Notes under the pieces: generated by a model
The model's database searches: none
Seen by the model: the letters and a program-made list of their open reading frames with translations, nothing else
Told to the model about the DNA's origin: nothing
Shown here: positions 37,572-47,119 of the stretch, piece by piece
Layout: each line of letters opens with the position of its first letter
Numbering within the stretch: position 1 is the stretch's first letter
Position numbers and translations under genes: made by a program
NCBI RefSeq assembly: GCF_030711595.1
Contig: NZ_JAUJUJ010000002.1
Coordinates: forward strand, 1-64,000
DNA: 64,000 nt
Direction: 5' to 3'
Origin: Stenotrophomonas sp. YIM B06876
GTDB taxonomy: Bacteria > Pseudomonadota > Gammaproteobacteria > Xanthomonadales > Xanthomonadaceae

Positions 37572-37757
37572 GCGTTCTCTGCCGTGAACGACGGCGTGTG
37601 CAAACATTCGCCTTGTCCCTTAATTACGACCACGGGGATGCGACGGCGCCGGGTGTGCAAGTCCGCCTTGTAGCGGAAAGCCCGATGGTTCCCCAGCGTT
37701 CCCACTTGAACCCCGGGTTCAAGGTCGTTTCGCACGCATCGTCATGGCGGAGAATGC
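37572..37757 (+). ncRNA. ssrS: 6S RNA
   Basis: About 186 bases between zapA and fau, the standard location. The two ends pair perfectly over 16 bp with a few G-T pairs: 5' GCGTTCTCTGCCGTGA at 37572-37587 with 3' TCATGGCGGAGAATGC at 37742-37757. This makes the closing stem of the 6S rod, and the middle is expected to form the open bubble that mimics promoter DNA. 6S RNA sequesters sigma-70 RNA polymerase in stationary phase. The gene has its own promoter and is followed by a strong hairpin, and fau may be expressed by read-through. Confidence 0.92.
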
Positions 37758-37765
37758 AATATCCT

Positions 37766-37802
37766 GCAAGAGCGGCGTCTCCGGATGCCGCTCTTGCTTT
37801 TT
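37766..37802 (+). terminator. Terminator downstream of 6S RNA
   Basis: A perfect 11-bp stem GCAAGAGCGGC/GCCGCTCTTGC with a ten-base loop is followed by five T residues. It lies nine bases after the 6S closing stem and 83 bases before fau. Confidence 0.9.
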
Positions 37803-37884
37803 GTGGCGCCGCCGGCAGATACCTGCCGCTTCCACGTCGCGTTGCGACATGCCACCGTTGCATTTTCCCCAGGTACTTCCCGCG

Positions 37885-38472
37885 ATGACGGATCCCCGCC
37901 AGGACCTGCGCCGGCAACTGCGGCAGCTGCGCCGTGACATTCCCGCCGCCGGTCGTATTGCCGCCGCCGAAGCGCTGGCCACGCGCCTGCTGGCGTTGCC
38001 GTTTGCCGGGATCACCGGCCCCGTCGCCGGCTACTGGGCGCTGGATGGCGAAATCGCCCTGCACCGCTGGCAGATGCGGCTGCCTGCCACGCAGACCTAT
38101 TGCCTGCCGATCCTGCATGGGGACGTGCTGCGCTTTGCGCCGTGGCGCCCGGGCCAGGCCCTGACCAGCAACCGCTACGGCATTCCCGAACCGGACGTCC
38201 ATGCCGATGACGCGCTGCCCGCCGAGGCGATGGCGCTGGTGGTCGCGCCGCTGGTCGGCTTCGACAGCCTCGGCCGGCGACTGGGCATGGGAGGCGGCTG
38301 GTATGATCGCAGCTTCGCATTCCGCCAGCGCCAGGCCGCACCGCCGTGGCTGGTGGGCGCCGGCTTTGCCACCCAGCAGGTGCCGGCGCTGCCGGTCGAG
38401 GACTGGGACGTGACGGTGGATGCGATCTGCACCGAGCAGGCCACTTTTTTCCCGGAACCGTTGATCGCATGA
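37885..38472 (+). CDS. fau: 5-formyltetrahydrofolate cyclo-ligase
   Basis: 195 residues. It converts 5-formyl-THF to 5,10-methenyl-THF with ATP. Recognised from RQDLRRQLRQLRRDIPAAGRIAAAE at the start, ILHGDVLRFAPW, GIPEPD, and the nucleotide/folate site LVVAPLVGFDSLGRRLGMGGGWYDRSF. ATG 37885 is used; an in-frame ATG at 37849 is possible. It is coupled by ATGA to the EVE-domain gene downstream and lies next to ssrS as in E. coli ygfA. Confidence 0.93.
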   Translation: MTDPRQDLRRQLRQLRRDIPAAGRIAAAEALATRLLALPFAGITGPVAGYWALDGEIALHRWQMRLPATQTYCLPILHGDVLRFAPWRPGQALTSNRYGIPEPDVHADDALPAEAMALVVAPLVGFDSLGRRLGMGGGWYDRSFAFRQRQAAPPWLVGAGFATQQVPALPVEDWDVTVDAICTEQATFFPEPLIA

Positions 38473-38954
38473 CCGCACGCAAGCGCTACTGGCTGATGAA
38501 GTCCGAACCGGACGCCTTTTCCATCGACGACCTGCAGCGTGTGGGTACCGAGCCCTGGAACGGCGTGCGCAACTACCAGGCACGCAATTTCATGCGCGAC
38601 GGCATGAAGGTCGGCGACGGCATCCTGTTCTACCACTCCAACACCAAGGTGCCCGGCATCGTCGGCATCGCCACGGTGGCCAGCGAAGCCTATCCGGACG
38701 ACACCCAGTTCGATCCGACGTCCGATTACCACGATCCCAAGAGCACCCGCGAGCAGCCGCGCTGGATGCTGGTGGACGTGGCCTTCGAGCGCAAACTGGC
38801 GCAGGTGGTCTCCCTGGAAGAAATCAAAAAACACGCCGAGGCATTGGGCGAAGGCTTTCCATTGACCGCCAAGGGCAACCGGCTGTCGGTGTTCCCGGTG
38901 ACCGCCGCGCAGTGGAAGCTGCTGCTGGCGCTGGAAAAGAAGAAGCCGGCCTGA
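38469..38954 (+). CDS. EVE domain protein
   Basis: 161 residues, a single EVE domain (PUA-like fold) predicted to bind modified nucleotides in DNA or RNA. It starts MTARKRYWLMKSEPDAFSID, followed by the signature WNGVRNYQARNFMR and GDGILFYHSNTKVPGIVGIA. The precise ligand is unknown. It overlaps fau by four bases; the fau-EVE pairing is common in xanthomonads and pseudomonads. Confidence 0.93.
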   Translation: MTARKRYWLMKSEPDAFSIDDLQRVGTEPWNGVRNYQARNFMRDGMKVGDGILFYHSNTKVPGIVGIATVASEAYPDDTQFDPTSDYHDPKSTREQPRWMLVDVAFERKLAQVVSLEEIKKHAEALGEGFPLTAKGNRLSVFPVTAAQWKLLLALEKKKPA

Positions 38955-38967
38955 CGCCCGATTGCCC

Positions 38968-39034
38968 GTAGGGGCGAGGTCAGTCGCGATGGGGCTTTCC
39001 CCGCAAAGCGCCGGTCGCGACCGACCTCGCTCCT
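38968..39034. repeat. Inverted pair of GTAG REP-like elements
   Basis: GTAGGGGCGAGG at 38968 and its inverted partner ending near 39034 (GGTCGCGACCGACCTCGC) flank a short spacer. The core (GAGGTC, TCGCGA) is shared with the copy at 47800-47823, so both belong to one family. They lie between the EVE gene and rpiA. Confidence 0.8.
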
Positions 39035-39065
39035 CCCCTCCCTTTCCCCATCCACCGAGTCCACC

Positions 39066-39713
39066 ATGTCCGAAGCCAAGCGCCTGGCCGCCGAAAAAGC
39101 CATCGAGTACGTCGAAAACGGAATGATCGTCGGGGTCGGTACCGGTTCCACCGTGGCCTATTTCATCGACGCGCTGGCCAGGATCAAGGATCGCATCGAG
39201 GGCGCCGTCTCCAGCTCGGAGCAGAGCAGCGCGTTGCTCAGGTCGCACGGCATCGAAGTGCTGGACCTGAACCACACCGGCGGCCTGTCGCTGTACGTGG
39301 ACGGCGCCGACGAGTGCGACGGCAACAAGTGCCTGATCAAGGGCGGCGGCGCCGCGCTGACCCGCGAGAAGATCATCGCCGAGGCCAGCAGGAAGTTCGT
39401 CTGCATCATCGATCCGAGCAAGCAGGTCAAGGTGCTGGGCAGGTTTCCGCTGCCGGTGGAAGTGATTCCGATGGCGCGCAGCCTGGTCGCCCGCGAGATC
39501 CTCGCCCGCACCGGCGGCCAGCCGGTGTGGCGCGATGGCGTGGTCACCGACAACGGCAACGTGGTGCTGGACGTCCACAACCTGCACATCACCGATCCGG
39601 TGAAGCTGGAATGCGAACTCAACCAGATTCCAGGCGTGGTCTGCGTCGGCCTGTTCGCACGACGTCCGGCCGATGTGGTGATCGTCGGCGGCGAACCGCC
39701 GCAGGTGCTGTAA
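39066..39713 (+). CDS. rpiA: Ribose-5-phosphate isomerase A
   Basis: 215 residues. It interconverts ribose-5-phosphate and ribulose-5-phosphate in the pentose phosphate pathway. Substrate and catalytic motifs are complete: [29 protein letters not shown] (catalytic Asp region) and [17 protein letters not shown]. It is the last core gene before the restriction island. Confidence 0.97.
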   Translation: MSEAKRLAAEKAIEYVENGMIVGVGTGSTVAYFIDALARIKDRIEGAVSSSEQSSALLRSHGIEVLDLNHTGGLSLYVDGADECDGNKCLIKGGGAALTREKIIAEASRKFVCIIDPSKQVKVLGRFPLPVEVIPMARSLVAREILARTGGQPVWRDGVVTDNGNVVLDVHNLHITDPVKLECELNQIPGVVCVGLFARRPADVVIVGGEPPQVL

Positions 39714-39825
39714 GCGCCATCGCCAACAAGTAAAGCAATTCAAGCAAGCGGCCGACGTAACGAAGGCCGCATCGCGCCGGTGCAAGCCGTGCCCAGAATC
39801 GGCCGATTGCTGGGTGGTGATGTGA

Positions 39826-39844
39826 CGCGCCACCTTGTGGCGCG
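39826..39844. terminator. Hairpin between rpiA and the XRE regulator gene
   Basis: A perfect 8-bp stem CGCGCCAC/GTGGCGCG has a three-base loop. There is no T-run on either strand, so it may be a weak convergent terminator. Confidence 0.35.
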
Positions 39845-39898
39845 GCCCGGCTTACCGCGATCCGCTGATGCCTCGTGTCGTTTCCACGATACGCCGGC

Positions 39899-40300
39899 TC
39901 AGCTGCCCTTCCGCTTGCTGCCGCGCGCCAGTTCATCTATCAACGCGCGCACAAGTTTGCGCTGCACCTCGGGCAAGGCCAGAAACTCTTCAATCGCGTG
40001 CTGGTCCAGCGCATTGCGGCTGTCCCAGTCGATCACCGGTTCACGCACGGTACGCCCGGCACCGGCAGCACCGTACTGCAGTTCATGCGGCGCCATGCGC
40101 AACAGCTTCGCCAGCGCACGCAAATTTGCCTGCCGCGGCATGCTTTTCCCGTTGAGCCAGCCTGATATCGCCTGTGGTGACACCGGCACGCTGTGATAGC
40201 GCGCAAGCAACTTGACCAGTTCGGCAGGACTGTCGCTGAGCTGCGCCCGCTTGAGCAGCATCCGCAATCTTTCCCCGAAGGCCGCCTGTTCGCTTTTCAT
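39899..40300 (-). CDS. XRE-type helix-turn-helix regulator, divergent from mod
   Basis: 133 residues. An N-terminal HTH domain contains AELVKLLARYHSVPVSPQAISGWLNGKSMPRQANLRALAKLLRM, where PQAISGWLNGK is the recognition helix region. A short C-terminal helical part (AIEEFLALPEVQRKLVRALIDELARG) may dimerise. The gene is divergent from mod/res over 102 bases that contain repeated TTTCA/TGAAA elements. This suggests it controls restriction-modification expression in the manner of controller (C) proteins, though it is longer than typical C proteins. That role is inferred from position. Confidence 0.82.
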   Translation of the reverse strand: MKSEQAAFGERLRMLLKRAQLSDSPAELVKLLARYHSVPVSPQAISGWLNGKSMPRQANLRALAKLLRMAPHELQYGAAGAGRTVREPVIDWDSRNALDQHAIEEFLALPEVQRKLVRALIDELARGSKRKGS

Positions 40301-40341
40301 GCAGCGGACGTTAGGACCACCAACATCCATATCCGCAATGA

Positions 40342-40373
40342 TTGCTTTCAATAAAATGAAATATTTGCTTTCA
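40342..40373. promoter_or_regulatory. Putative operator between the XRE gene and mod
   Basis: TTGCTTTCA occurs twice in direct orientation (40342-40350 and 40365-40373), 23 bases apart, about two helical turns. Between them TGAAA (40357-40361) is an inverted match, creating TTTCA-N6-TGAAA and a second overlapping palindrome. The block is AT-rich, unlike its surroundings, and sits where both divergent promoters must lie. Confidence 0.6.
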
Positions 40374-40402
40374 TTCAAGATCAAGTGTCTGGAAAGAGAG
40401 CA

Positions 40403-42340
40403 ATGTCCAAATCGCTGCTGGAAGAGCTGCCCGGTATCGTCCGGGAAGGTCGCAAGGAGGCTGAGCGCATCCTTGAGGGGCTGGAAAGCCGTCATCGGGT
40501 GCGGTTGCAGACGCGCGAATGGGTGCTGCCATCGAAAGACGCCATGGCCACCGACTGGATCGCGCAGGCCGGCCGCCGCACACATCTTTCCGAAGCAGTG
40601 GATGCCGACTGGCACAACCGCCTGATCTACGGCGACAACCTGCTGGCGATGGCGGCGCTGCTGGCCGGTGACGAGAACACGCCCAGCCTGCGCGGCAAAG
40701 TGGACCTGATCTACATCGATCCACCGTTCGACTCCAAGGCCGACTACCGCACCAAGGTCACCCTGCCGGGCGTGGAGCTGGAACAGCGGCCGACGGTGAT
40801 CGAGCAGTTCGCCTATTCCGATACCTGGGCCGACGGCACCGCCTCCTATCTGCGGATGATCGTGCCGCGACTGGTGCTGATGCGGGAGCTGCTAAGCGAC
40901 ACCGGATCGATCTATGTGCATCTGGATTGGCATGTCAGTCACTACGTGAAGATTGCCCTAGACGAAATCTTCGGGAAATCGAACTTCCGCAACGAAATCG
41001 TATGGAGCTACTTCGGCTTTAAGCGATCCACGGCGAGAAAATTCCCGCAGAAACATGACCTTCTTTTCTCTTATGTGAGATCGGATGGCTACTTCTGGAA
41101 AACCCAATACAAACCACATGATGCCGAGTACCTGAAACGCTTCCGCCCAGACGAAACCGGTCGACTTTGCCGTTCGGATGTGAACCCGACTGGGGGTGGA
41201 AGTCGAAAAATCTATCTCGACGAAGTAGAGGGTGACATCGTCGACTCGGTCTGGGACGACCTCCCACCTGTAAATCCCATTGCCAAGGAGCGGGTCGACT
41301 ACTCTACCCAGAAGCCGGAAAAGCTTCTCGATCGGATCATTTCATCATCATGTCCGGAAGGCGGGCTCGTGATGGACATATTCGGAGGTTCCGGCACCAC
41401 CGCCGCTGTCGCCGAGAAGCTCGGGCGTCGCTGGATCACCTCCGACTTGGGCAAGCCCGCCTGCATGATCATGCGCAAGCGTCTGATCGACCAGGGCGCG
41501 AAGCCTTTCCTGTACCAGGCCATCGGCGACTACCAGGTTGAAACGGCGAAGTCGCATATGGGGCGCGCCTTCCGTATCGGTGACCTGTCGGAAATCGTGC
41601 TGTCGCTGTACGGCGCGCTGCCGCTGCCCGCCGAGGAAAACCCGCTGCGGAATCTGGGCCAGATCGGGTTCGGCGGAAAGAAGACGCTGGTATTGGCTGA
41701 TTCGCCGAACAAGCTGACCGGCGATGCAACCCTGCGCCGTGCCATCGCCCAGCGCGACAACCTGATGGGTGGCTGGGACCGGGTCGTGGTGCTGGGCTGG
41801 AATTTCGATCCGTCGATCGGCCAGAGCCTGGCCGCACTCAATGACCCCAATCTGCAGGTTCTGGTGATTCCACCGGACCTGCTCGACCGCCTGCGCAAGA
41901 AGGGCGGGATCGAAAAGCTGCGTGGACAGGTACGTTTCTCCAGCCTGCAATACCTGACGCTCAAGCCGATCCGCCGCGAACGTGCCGGCGAGGACGAAGA
42001 ACTGTCGGTGACGCTGGACAACTACGTGCTGCTGTCGCCGGAGATGGTCAACCTGGACGAGGACAACCGCGCCAAGTTGCAACGGGTGCTGTCCGCCGAA
42101 CCATTAGCACTGGTCGAATACTGGGCGGTGGACCCGGACTACGACGGCCAGGTGTTCCGCTCGGTGTGGCAGGACTATCGCGGCAATGCCGGCAGCGATG
42201 GCGATCCGTTGCGGGTGGTCAGGCAGGCACGCCTCACCGTGCCCGCACGCAACGGTCCACGCCGGGTCTGCGTGCGTGCGGTGGATGTGTTCGGCTTCGA
42301 GTCCGAAGTGGTGCAGGACGTGGTGGAGACATCACGATGA
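40403..42340 (+). CDS. Type III-like DNA methyltransferase (Mod)
   Basis: 645 residues. It is a beta-class amino methyltransferase: motif IV DPPF (106-109, [14 protein letters not shown]) precedes the AdoMet motif [18 protein letters not shown] (325-341). DPPF/Y is usual for adenine-N6 enzymes. The segment between them (about 185-310) should hold the target recognition domain and has much lower GC than the rest. A C-terminal extension of about 290 residues ([30 protein letters not shown]) has no motif I recognise and may contact the Res subunit. ATG 40403 has AGAGAG close upstream. The stop overlaps the res start by ATGA. Confidence 0.9.
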   Translation: MSKSLLEELPGIVREGRKEAERILEGLESRHRVRLQTREWVLPSKDAMATDWIAQAGRRTHLSEAVDADWHNRLIYGDNLLAMAALLAGDENTPSLRGKVDLIYIDPPFDSKADYRTKVTLPGVELEQRPTVIEQFAYSDTWADGTASYLRMIVPRLVLMRELLSDTGSIYVHLDWHVSHYVKIALDEIFGKSNFRNEIVWSYFGFKRSTARKFPQKHDLLFSYVRSDGYFWKTQYKPHDAEYLKRFRPDETGRLCRSDVNPTGGGSRKIYLDEVEGDIVDSVWDDLPPVNPIAKERVDYSTQKPEKLLDRIISSSCPEGGLVMDIFGGSGTTAAVAEKLGRRWITSDLGKPACMIMRKRLIDQGAKPFLYQAIGDYQVETAKSHMGRAFRIGDLSEIVLSLYGALPLPAEENPLRNLGQIGFGGKKTLVLADSPNKLTGDATLRRAIAQRDNLMGGWDRVVVLGWNFDPSIGQSLAALNDPNLQVLVIPPDLLDRLRKKGGIEKLRGQVRFSSLQYLTLKPIRRERAGEDEELSVTLDNYVLLSPEMVNLDEDNRAKLQRVLSAEPLALVEYWAVDPDYDGQVFRSVWQDYRGNAGSDGDPLRVVRQARLTVPARNGPRRVCVRAVDVFGFESEVVQDVVETSR

Positions 42341-45309
42341 AGACCGTGGCAACCGATCCGCTGCCGCTGGCCAGCGCCCTCAGCCACAAGGCGCAACAGC
42401 TGTGTCTGGGCCTGGAGCACGGCGAGGCGGAGATACTGGAGCTGGTCACGCCGACCACCGCCGCGCTGCTGCGCTGGTGGTTCGGCGAGGATGCCTGCGC
42501 CAGCCGCAACTTCAATTTCCACGTCGGCCAGCGCCAGGCGATCCTCAACACCATCCTCGCCCACGAAGTGCTGGACAGCCCCGACCTGACCGACCTGTAC
42601 CAGCAGGTGTGTGCCGATGCATTGCTGGAAGGCAACCTGCTGCAACTGTCGCAGGACAAGCACGCCCACCCGAAGTACTGCCTGAAGATGGCCACCGGCA
42701 CCGGCAAGACCTGGGTGCTGCAGGCTTTGCTGGTCTGGCAGATGCTCAACCGAACCGTGATGCAGGAGGAAGGCCTTCAGGACCCGCGCTTCACCCGTCG
42801 CTTCCTGGTGGTGGCGCCGGGCTTGATCGTGTACGAGCGCCTGCTTGACGCTTTCCTCGGCAAGCAACAAGCAGATGGCAGCCGGGACTTCGCCAGCTCC
42901 GACGTGGCTGCCTGCATCGAACTGTTCGTTCCGCCGGTCTGGCGTGAGCGATACACCCAGTTCGTGCGCAGCAATGTCTGCACCAAGAGCGAGATCGGCC
43001 TGAAGGCCACCGGCAACGGCATGATCGCGATCACCAACTGGCACCTGCTGGCCGACGCGGGTGACGAAGCCGAGCTGCTGGAAACAGAAGACGCGCTGGA
43101 AGCGCCAGGCAGTCGTGCCGAAGAGCACATCGTTGCCAAACAGGTACTTCCATTGCTGCCCGGCAAAGCCACTGGCAACGCACTGGATGTACTGGACCGC
43201 CGCTGGAGTCGTGGCAACGTGCTCGCGTTCCTGGCCGGCCTGCCGGACCTGATGGTGCTAAACGACGAGGCACACCACATCCACGAACTCAAGCGCAACG
43301 GACAGGCCGACGAGGTGGAATGGCAGAAGAGCCTGAGCCGGATTGCCGAAGGCAAGGGCCGCGGTTTCGTCCAGGTGGACTTTTCCGCCACGCCGTACAA
43401 CGAGCGTGGGGGTGGCCGTGGCAAGGCCAAGAGCAAAGTCTGGTTCCCGCATATCGTGGTCGACTTCGACCTCAAACAGGCCATGCGCCTGGGCCTGGTC
43501 AAATCGCTGGTGCTGGACAAGCGCAAGGAAATCGGCGCGCTGCCATTGGAGTTCAAGGCCGAACGTGACGAATCCGGCCAACCCATGCTGTCCGAGGGAC
43601 AGCGGGTGATGTTGCGCGCTGGCCTGCAGAAGCTGCGTACGCTGGAGGCGGACTTCGCCAAGATCGACCCGACGCGTTATCCCAAGATGCTGGTGGTGTG
43701 CGAGGACACCTCGGTCACCCCGCTGGTGGCCCAATTCCTGCAGGACGAAGGCCTGCTCGAAGACGATGTACTGACCGTGGATTCGGGCAAGAAGGCCGAG
43801 CTGGGCGAGAAGGAATGGGCACCGGTGCGCCAGCGCCTGTTCGATGTGGACCGGCATGCCCGGCCACGGGTTGTTGTCAGCGTGCTGATGCTGCGCGAGG
43901 GCTTTGACGTCAACAACATCTGCGTGATCGTGCCGCTACGTTCCAGCCAGGCACAGATCCTGCTGGAGCAGACCATCGGCCGTGGTCTGCGCCTGATGTG
44001 GCGCGAGAGCGAATTCACCGAACTCAAGCGCGAGAACCGCGAGCAGATCAACAGCGGGCAGGCACCCGGCAGCCTCATCGACATCCTGTCCATCGTCGAA
44101 CATCCCGCCTTCCAGCAGTTCTACGAGGACCTGATCGCCGAAGGCCTGGCCGGTGCCACTGACGAGGAAAACGACGGCTCCAGCACCGGCGACCTTCTGC
44201 AGGCCGAATTGCGTGACGACTACGCGCCCTTCGACTTCGCTATTCCGTTCATCCTGCGCGAGTCCGAAGAGACGCTGGAGCACGCAGCGATCGAGGTCGC
44301 CGCGCTGCCGCCATTCACCCACATGAGCCGTGCCCAGTTGGCGACACTGCTGAGCAAGGGTGACACCTTCGTCTCCCAGGACCTGCAGAGCAGCACCCTG
44401 TTTGGCGACTACCGCGTGGATGGCGTGCCGATGCAGGTCGGCGGCTACAACGAACTGCTGTCGCGCCTGACCCGGCGCATCGGCCAGGCGCTCAGTGCGC
44501 CGATGCCCAAGGGCAACCGTGTAGCCGAACGCATGCCCATGCCCTATCTGCAGATCGGAACCGTGGCACTGGCCTCGGCGCTGGACGACTACATCCGCGA
44601 GCATCTGTTCGGTGAGACTTTCGAGCCGTTCGAGCACGAGGGCTGGCGGATGCTGATGCTGCAACCGGTGATCGAGCACATCGTGCGTGTGTTCGGCTTG
44701 GCCATGGTCAATGCGGAGGAACATGGCAACAGCGGCCCGGTCGAAGTGCGCCATCGCCGCCTTTCCGAAGTCGAGCGCATACCGGTTCGTGAGAACAGCT
44801 CGATGGAGGTGGACAAGTGCATCTACAGCCGCCAAGGCTGGCCAGCGCGCAATGGAGGACTGGAACGGGCCTTCATTGAATGGGCGCAGACCGACAGCGG
44901 CATCCAGGCGTTCTGCAAGATCAGCGAACATCGCCACGACTTCGCCCGCCTGCGCTACGTGCGCGATGACGGTCTGCCCGGGTTCTACATCCCCGATTTC
45001 TTCGTGCGCACGGGCAATGCCGTGTTCCTGGTGGAAACCAAAGCCCAGCAGCAGACCCTGCATCCGAATGTGCAGCGCAAATTAAAAGCCGCCACTGCGT
45101 GGTGCCAGCGGATCAACGCATTGCCGGCCGAACACCGCAATGGCCTCCCCTGGCATTACGCCCTGCTCGGCGAATCGCTGTTCTGGGACTGGCGGCAGAA
45201 GGGCGCACGGCTGGAGGAACTGCTGGAATTCAGTCGCATCCGCCCGACGCTCGATGCCACCTTGCAACATGCCCTGACTCTAGGCCCGGTGAAGCCCCAC
45301 CCGGCTTGA
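42337..45309 (+). CDS. Type III-like restriction helicase-nuclease (Res)
   Basis: 990 residues. A superfamily 2 helicase/translocase core has Walker A ATGTGKT (119-125), motif II NDEAHH (309-314), motif III FSATPY and motif [11 protein letters not shown] (around 547). The C-terminus carries a PD-(D/E)XK nuclease: [19 protein letters not shown], with Asp887, Glu900 and Lys902 as candidate catalytic residues. It should cut unmodified DNA when joined with Mod. The layout resembles the long Res subunits placed in the BPTD_3080 group, from memory and not checked. Translation is coupled to mod. No other defence genes or mobility genes are adjacent. Confidence 0.9.
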   Translation: MKTVATDPLPLASALSHKAQQLCLGLEHGEAEILELVTPTTAALLRWWFGEDACASRNFNFHVGQRQAILNTILAHEVLDSPDLTDLYQQVCADALLEGNLLQLSQDKHAHPKYCLKMATGTGKTWVLQALLVWQMLNRTVMQEEGLQDPRFTRRFLVVAPGLIVYERLLDAFLGKQQADGSRDFASSDVAACIELFVPPVWRERYTQFVRSNVCTKSEIGLKATGNGMIAITNWHLLADAGDEAELLETEDALEAPGSRAEEHIVAKQVLPLLPGKATGNALDVLDRRWSRGNVLAFLAGLPDLMVLNDEAHHIHELKRNGQADEVEWQKSLSRIAEGKGRGFVQVDFSATPYNERGGGRGKAKSKVWFPHIVVDFDLKQAMRLGLVKSLVLDKRKEIGALPLEFKAERDESGQPMLSEGQRVMLRAGLQKLRTLEADFAKIDPTRYPKMLVVCEDTSVTPLVAQFLQDEGLLEDDVLTVDSGKKAELGEKEWAPVRQRLFDVDRHARPRVVVSVLMLREGFDVNNICVIVPLRSSQAQILLEQTIGRGLRLMWRESEFTELKRENREQINSGQAPGSLIDILSIVEHPAFQQFYEDLIAEGLAGATDEENDGSSTGDLLQAELRDDYAPFDFAIPFILRESEETLEHAAIEVAALPPFTHMSRAQLATLLSKGDTFVSQDLQSSTLFGDYRVDGVPMQVGGYNELLSRLTRRIGQALSAPMPKGNRVAERMPMPYLQIGTVALASALDDYIREHLFGETFEPFEHEGWRMLMLQPVIEHIVRVFGLAMVNAEEHGNSGPVEVRHRRLSEVERIPVRENSSMEVDKCIYSRQGWPARNGGLERAFIEWAQTDSGIQAFCKISEHRHDFARLRYVRDDGLPGFYIPDFFVRTGNAVFLVETKAQQQTLHPNVQRKLKAATAWCQRINALPAEHRNGLPWHYALLGESLFWDWRQKGARLEELLEFSRIRPTLDATLQHALTLGPVKPHPA

Positions 45310-45364
45310 CGGCCTCCTGAAGTTGACCGAAGGTGCGTCACTGTCTTCTCTCATATCCACGCAC

Positions 45365-45811
45365 ATGCCTTTGATGCGTACGCTCCTCACCTGCTCCCTG
45401 CTCATCCTTGCCGGTTGCGCCAGCACCGGCGGCCACTGGGTGGAGCTGGCCGGTGCCCGCTACCAGGTGGAACTGGCGCAGGACGACGCCACCCGCGCGC
45501 GCGGACTGATGTTCCGCGACCAGATGCCCGCCGACCACGGCATGCTGTTCATCCACGAGCGCCAGGAACCGCAGGCGTACTGGATGAAAAACACCAGGAT
45601 CGCGCTGGACATCCTGTACTTCGACAACCAGCGCAAGCTGGTGTCGCAGCAGCGCGACGTGCCGCCGTGCTCGGCCGGCAACGCCTGTCCGCCCTATCCC
45701 AGCCACAGGCCGGCGCGCTATGTGCTGGAGCTCAACGCCGGCCAGGCGGCGAAACTGAAGCTGGAAGACGGTGCCGAACTCGGCTTTGGCCCGGGGATCG
45801 AAGCAAGGTAG
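45365..45811 (+). CDS. DUF192 family lipoprotein
   Basis: 148 residues. The lipoprotein signal ends at LILAGC (MRTLLTCSLLILAGCAST). The DUF192 fold has the motif ATRARGLMFRDQMPADHGMLFIHERQEPQAYWMKNTRIALDILYFD. Function unknown; the family is exported or envelope-associated. ATG 45365 or 45374 could be the start, neither with a good ribosome site. The TAG stop is contributed by a GTAG repeat element. Confidence 0.88.
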   Translation: MPLMRTLLTCSLLILAGCASTGGHWVELAGARYQVELAQDDATRARGLMFRDQMPADHGMLFIHERQEPQAYWMKNTRIALDILYFDNQRKLVSQQRDVPPCSAGNACPPYPSHRPARYVLELNAGQAAKLKLEDGAELGFGPGIEAR

Positions 45812-45871
45812 TGCCGGCCGCCGGCCGGCAACCTCGCAGATCCGCAGCTGCCGGCCAACGGCCGGCACTAC
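45808..45871. repeat. SMAG-like REP dimer (inverted pair of GTAG palindromes)
   Basis: Two 23-base elements beginning GTAGTGCCGGCCG lie head-to-head at 45808-45830 and 45849-45871 (the second inverted), separated by 18 bases. The sequence and GTAG head match my memory of the SMAG repeats of Stenotrophomonas maltophilia. The left copy supplies the stop codon of the DUF192 gene. Confidence 0.88.
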
Positions 45872-45909
45872 CCTTGAACCGCAGGCGCTTTGTCGCCAGT
45901 CTTGCCGGT

Positions 45910-46758
45910 ATGCCTGAAACCCGAATCACATTGCCGCGCTGGGACGAACTTGCCGGACTCGGCGATGACGTGTTGCCGTTGCTTTCCACCGCGCTGCTGA
46001 TCGCGCGCGACGAATACCCGGCGCTGGACCCGGACCAGTACGACGCGCTGCTGCAAAGCCATGCCGACCACCTGCGCATCGAGGTCGCCACGATCGACGA
46101 ATGGCCGCTGAAGGTGGCCGCGATCAACCGCCACCTGTTCGACGAACTGGGCTACAGCGGCAATCACGACGAGTACTACGACCCGCGCAACAGCTACCTC
46201 AACGAAGTGTTCGAGCGCCGGCTGGGCAACCCGATCTCGCTGGCGCTGGTGCAGATGGAGGTCTCGCGCCGGCTCGGCATCGCGCTGGACGGGGTTTCCT
46301 TCCCCGGCCATTTCCTGGTCCGGCTGCCGGTGGACGATGGCGTGCTGGTGATGGACCCGTTCAATGGCGGCCGCCCGCTGGGAGTGGATGAACTGCGCGA
46401 GCGCGCCCGCACCAACCTGGGCGGCGACACGCTGGATGACGAGGTGCTGGCGCAGATCCTCGACCCGGCCCCGCATCGCGCCATCCTGATGCGGATGCTG
46501 CGCAACCTGCATGGGGTCTATGTGGAGCGCACCGAATGGGACCGCGCGGCCCGCAGCGCCGACCGCATCCTCAAGCTGGCCCCGGAACAGAGCGACGCCA
46601 TGCGCGACCGCGGCCTGGCCTATCTGCAGCTGGACCATCTGGCCGGTGCCCGCCACGATCTGGCGCGCTACCTGAAGATGGAACCCGGCGCGGCCGACGC
46701 GCCGCTGATCCGCGAACGGCTGATCGAGCTGGGGGGCGCCCGCCCCCGTCTGCACTGA
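45910..46758 (+). CDS. SirB1 family protein (transglutaminase-like plus TPR)
   Basis: 282 residues. The transglutaminase-like region includes NHDEYYDPRNSYLNEVFERRLGNPISLALVQMEVSRRLGIALDGVSFPGHFLV, the diagnostic SirB1 block. TPR-like helices at the C-terminus follow (WDRAARSADRILKLAPEQSDAMRDRGLAYLQLDHLAGARHDLARYL). The cysteine of true transglutaminases is not evident, so catalysis is doubtful. The cellular role is unknown. ATG 45910 gives MPETRITLPRWDEL; the gene follows the REP pair. Confidence 0.9.
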   Translation: MPETRITLPRWDELAGLGDDVLPLLSTALLIARDEYPALDPDQYDALLQSHADHLRIEVATIDEWPLKVAAINRHLFDELGYSGNHDEYYDPRNSYLNEVFERRLGNPISLALVQMEVSRRLGIALDGVSFPGHFLVRLPVDDGVLVMDPFNGGRPLGVDELRERARTNLGGDTLDDEVLAQILDPAPHRAILMRMLRNLHGVYVERTEWDRAARSADRILKLAPEQSDAMRDRGLAYLQLDHLAGARHDLARYLKMEPGAADAPLIRERLIELGGARPRLH

Positions 46759-46858
46759 GCCACGCCTACACCGCAAGCTCCGCACCTGCGCCCGCTCTCT
46801 GGCAAGCGCCGTCGCGACGGGCATCGCCGCTACGGCTTGCGCAAGCTAGCGCCGGGCT

Positions 46859-47050
46859 TCAGTCCAGCTCGACCATCTCGAAGTCGTCCTTGGTGACACC
46901 GCAATCCGGGCAGGTCCAGGTCTCTGGCACGTCTTCCCAACGCGTCCCCGGGGCGATGCCTTCTTCGGGCAGGCCATCGACTTCCCTGTAGATGAAGCCG
47001 CAGACAACGCACATCCAGGTGCGCAAGGTGGTGGTGGTGGCGTCGGTCAT
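46859..47050 (-). CDS. Rubredoxin
   Basis: 63 residues. One-iron electron carrier with two CxxC knuckles, WMCVVCGFIYREVDG and WTCPDCGVTKDDFEMVE, separated by the standard spacing. The partner enzyme is unknown; in this group rubredoxins serve alkane hydroxylases or oxidative-stress reductases. It is divergent from thiE over 69 bases. The 100 bases after its stop hold no recognisable feature. Confidence 0.96.
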   Translation of the reverse strand: MTDATTTTLRTWMCVVCGFIYREVDGLPEEGIAPGTRWEDVPETWTCPDCGVTKDDFEMVELD

Positions 47051-47119
47051 CGGATAATCACGGCAGGCCAAGTCTGGCCACCGATTGTCCCACCCCCGCC
47101 GCCGCACTGGTAGCCATCG

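Noticed and set aside
39714-39898. Integration site or tRNA remnant at the left edge of the restriction island
   Set aside because: No tRNA-like fold, direct repeat or integrase fragment could be seen in this gap or at 45310-45364.
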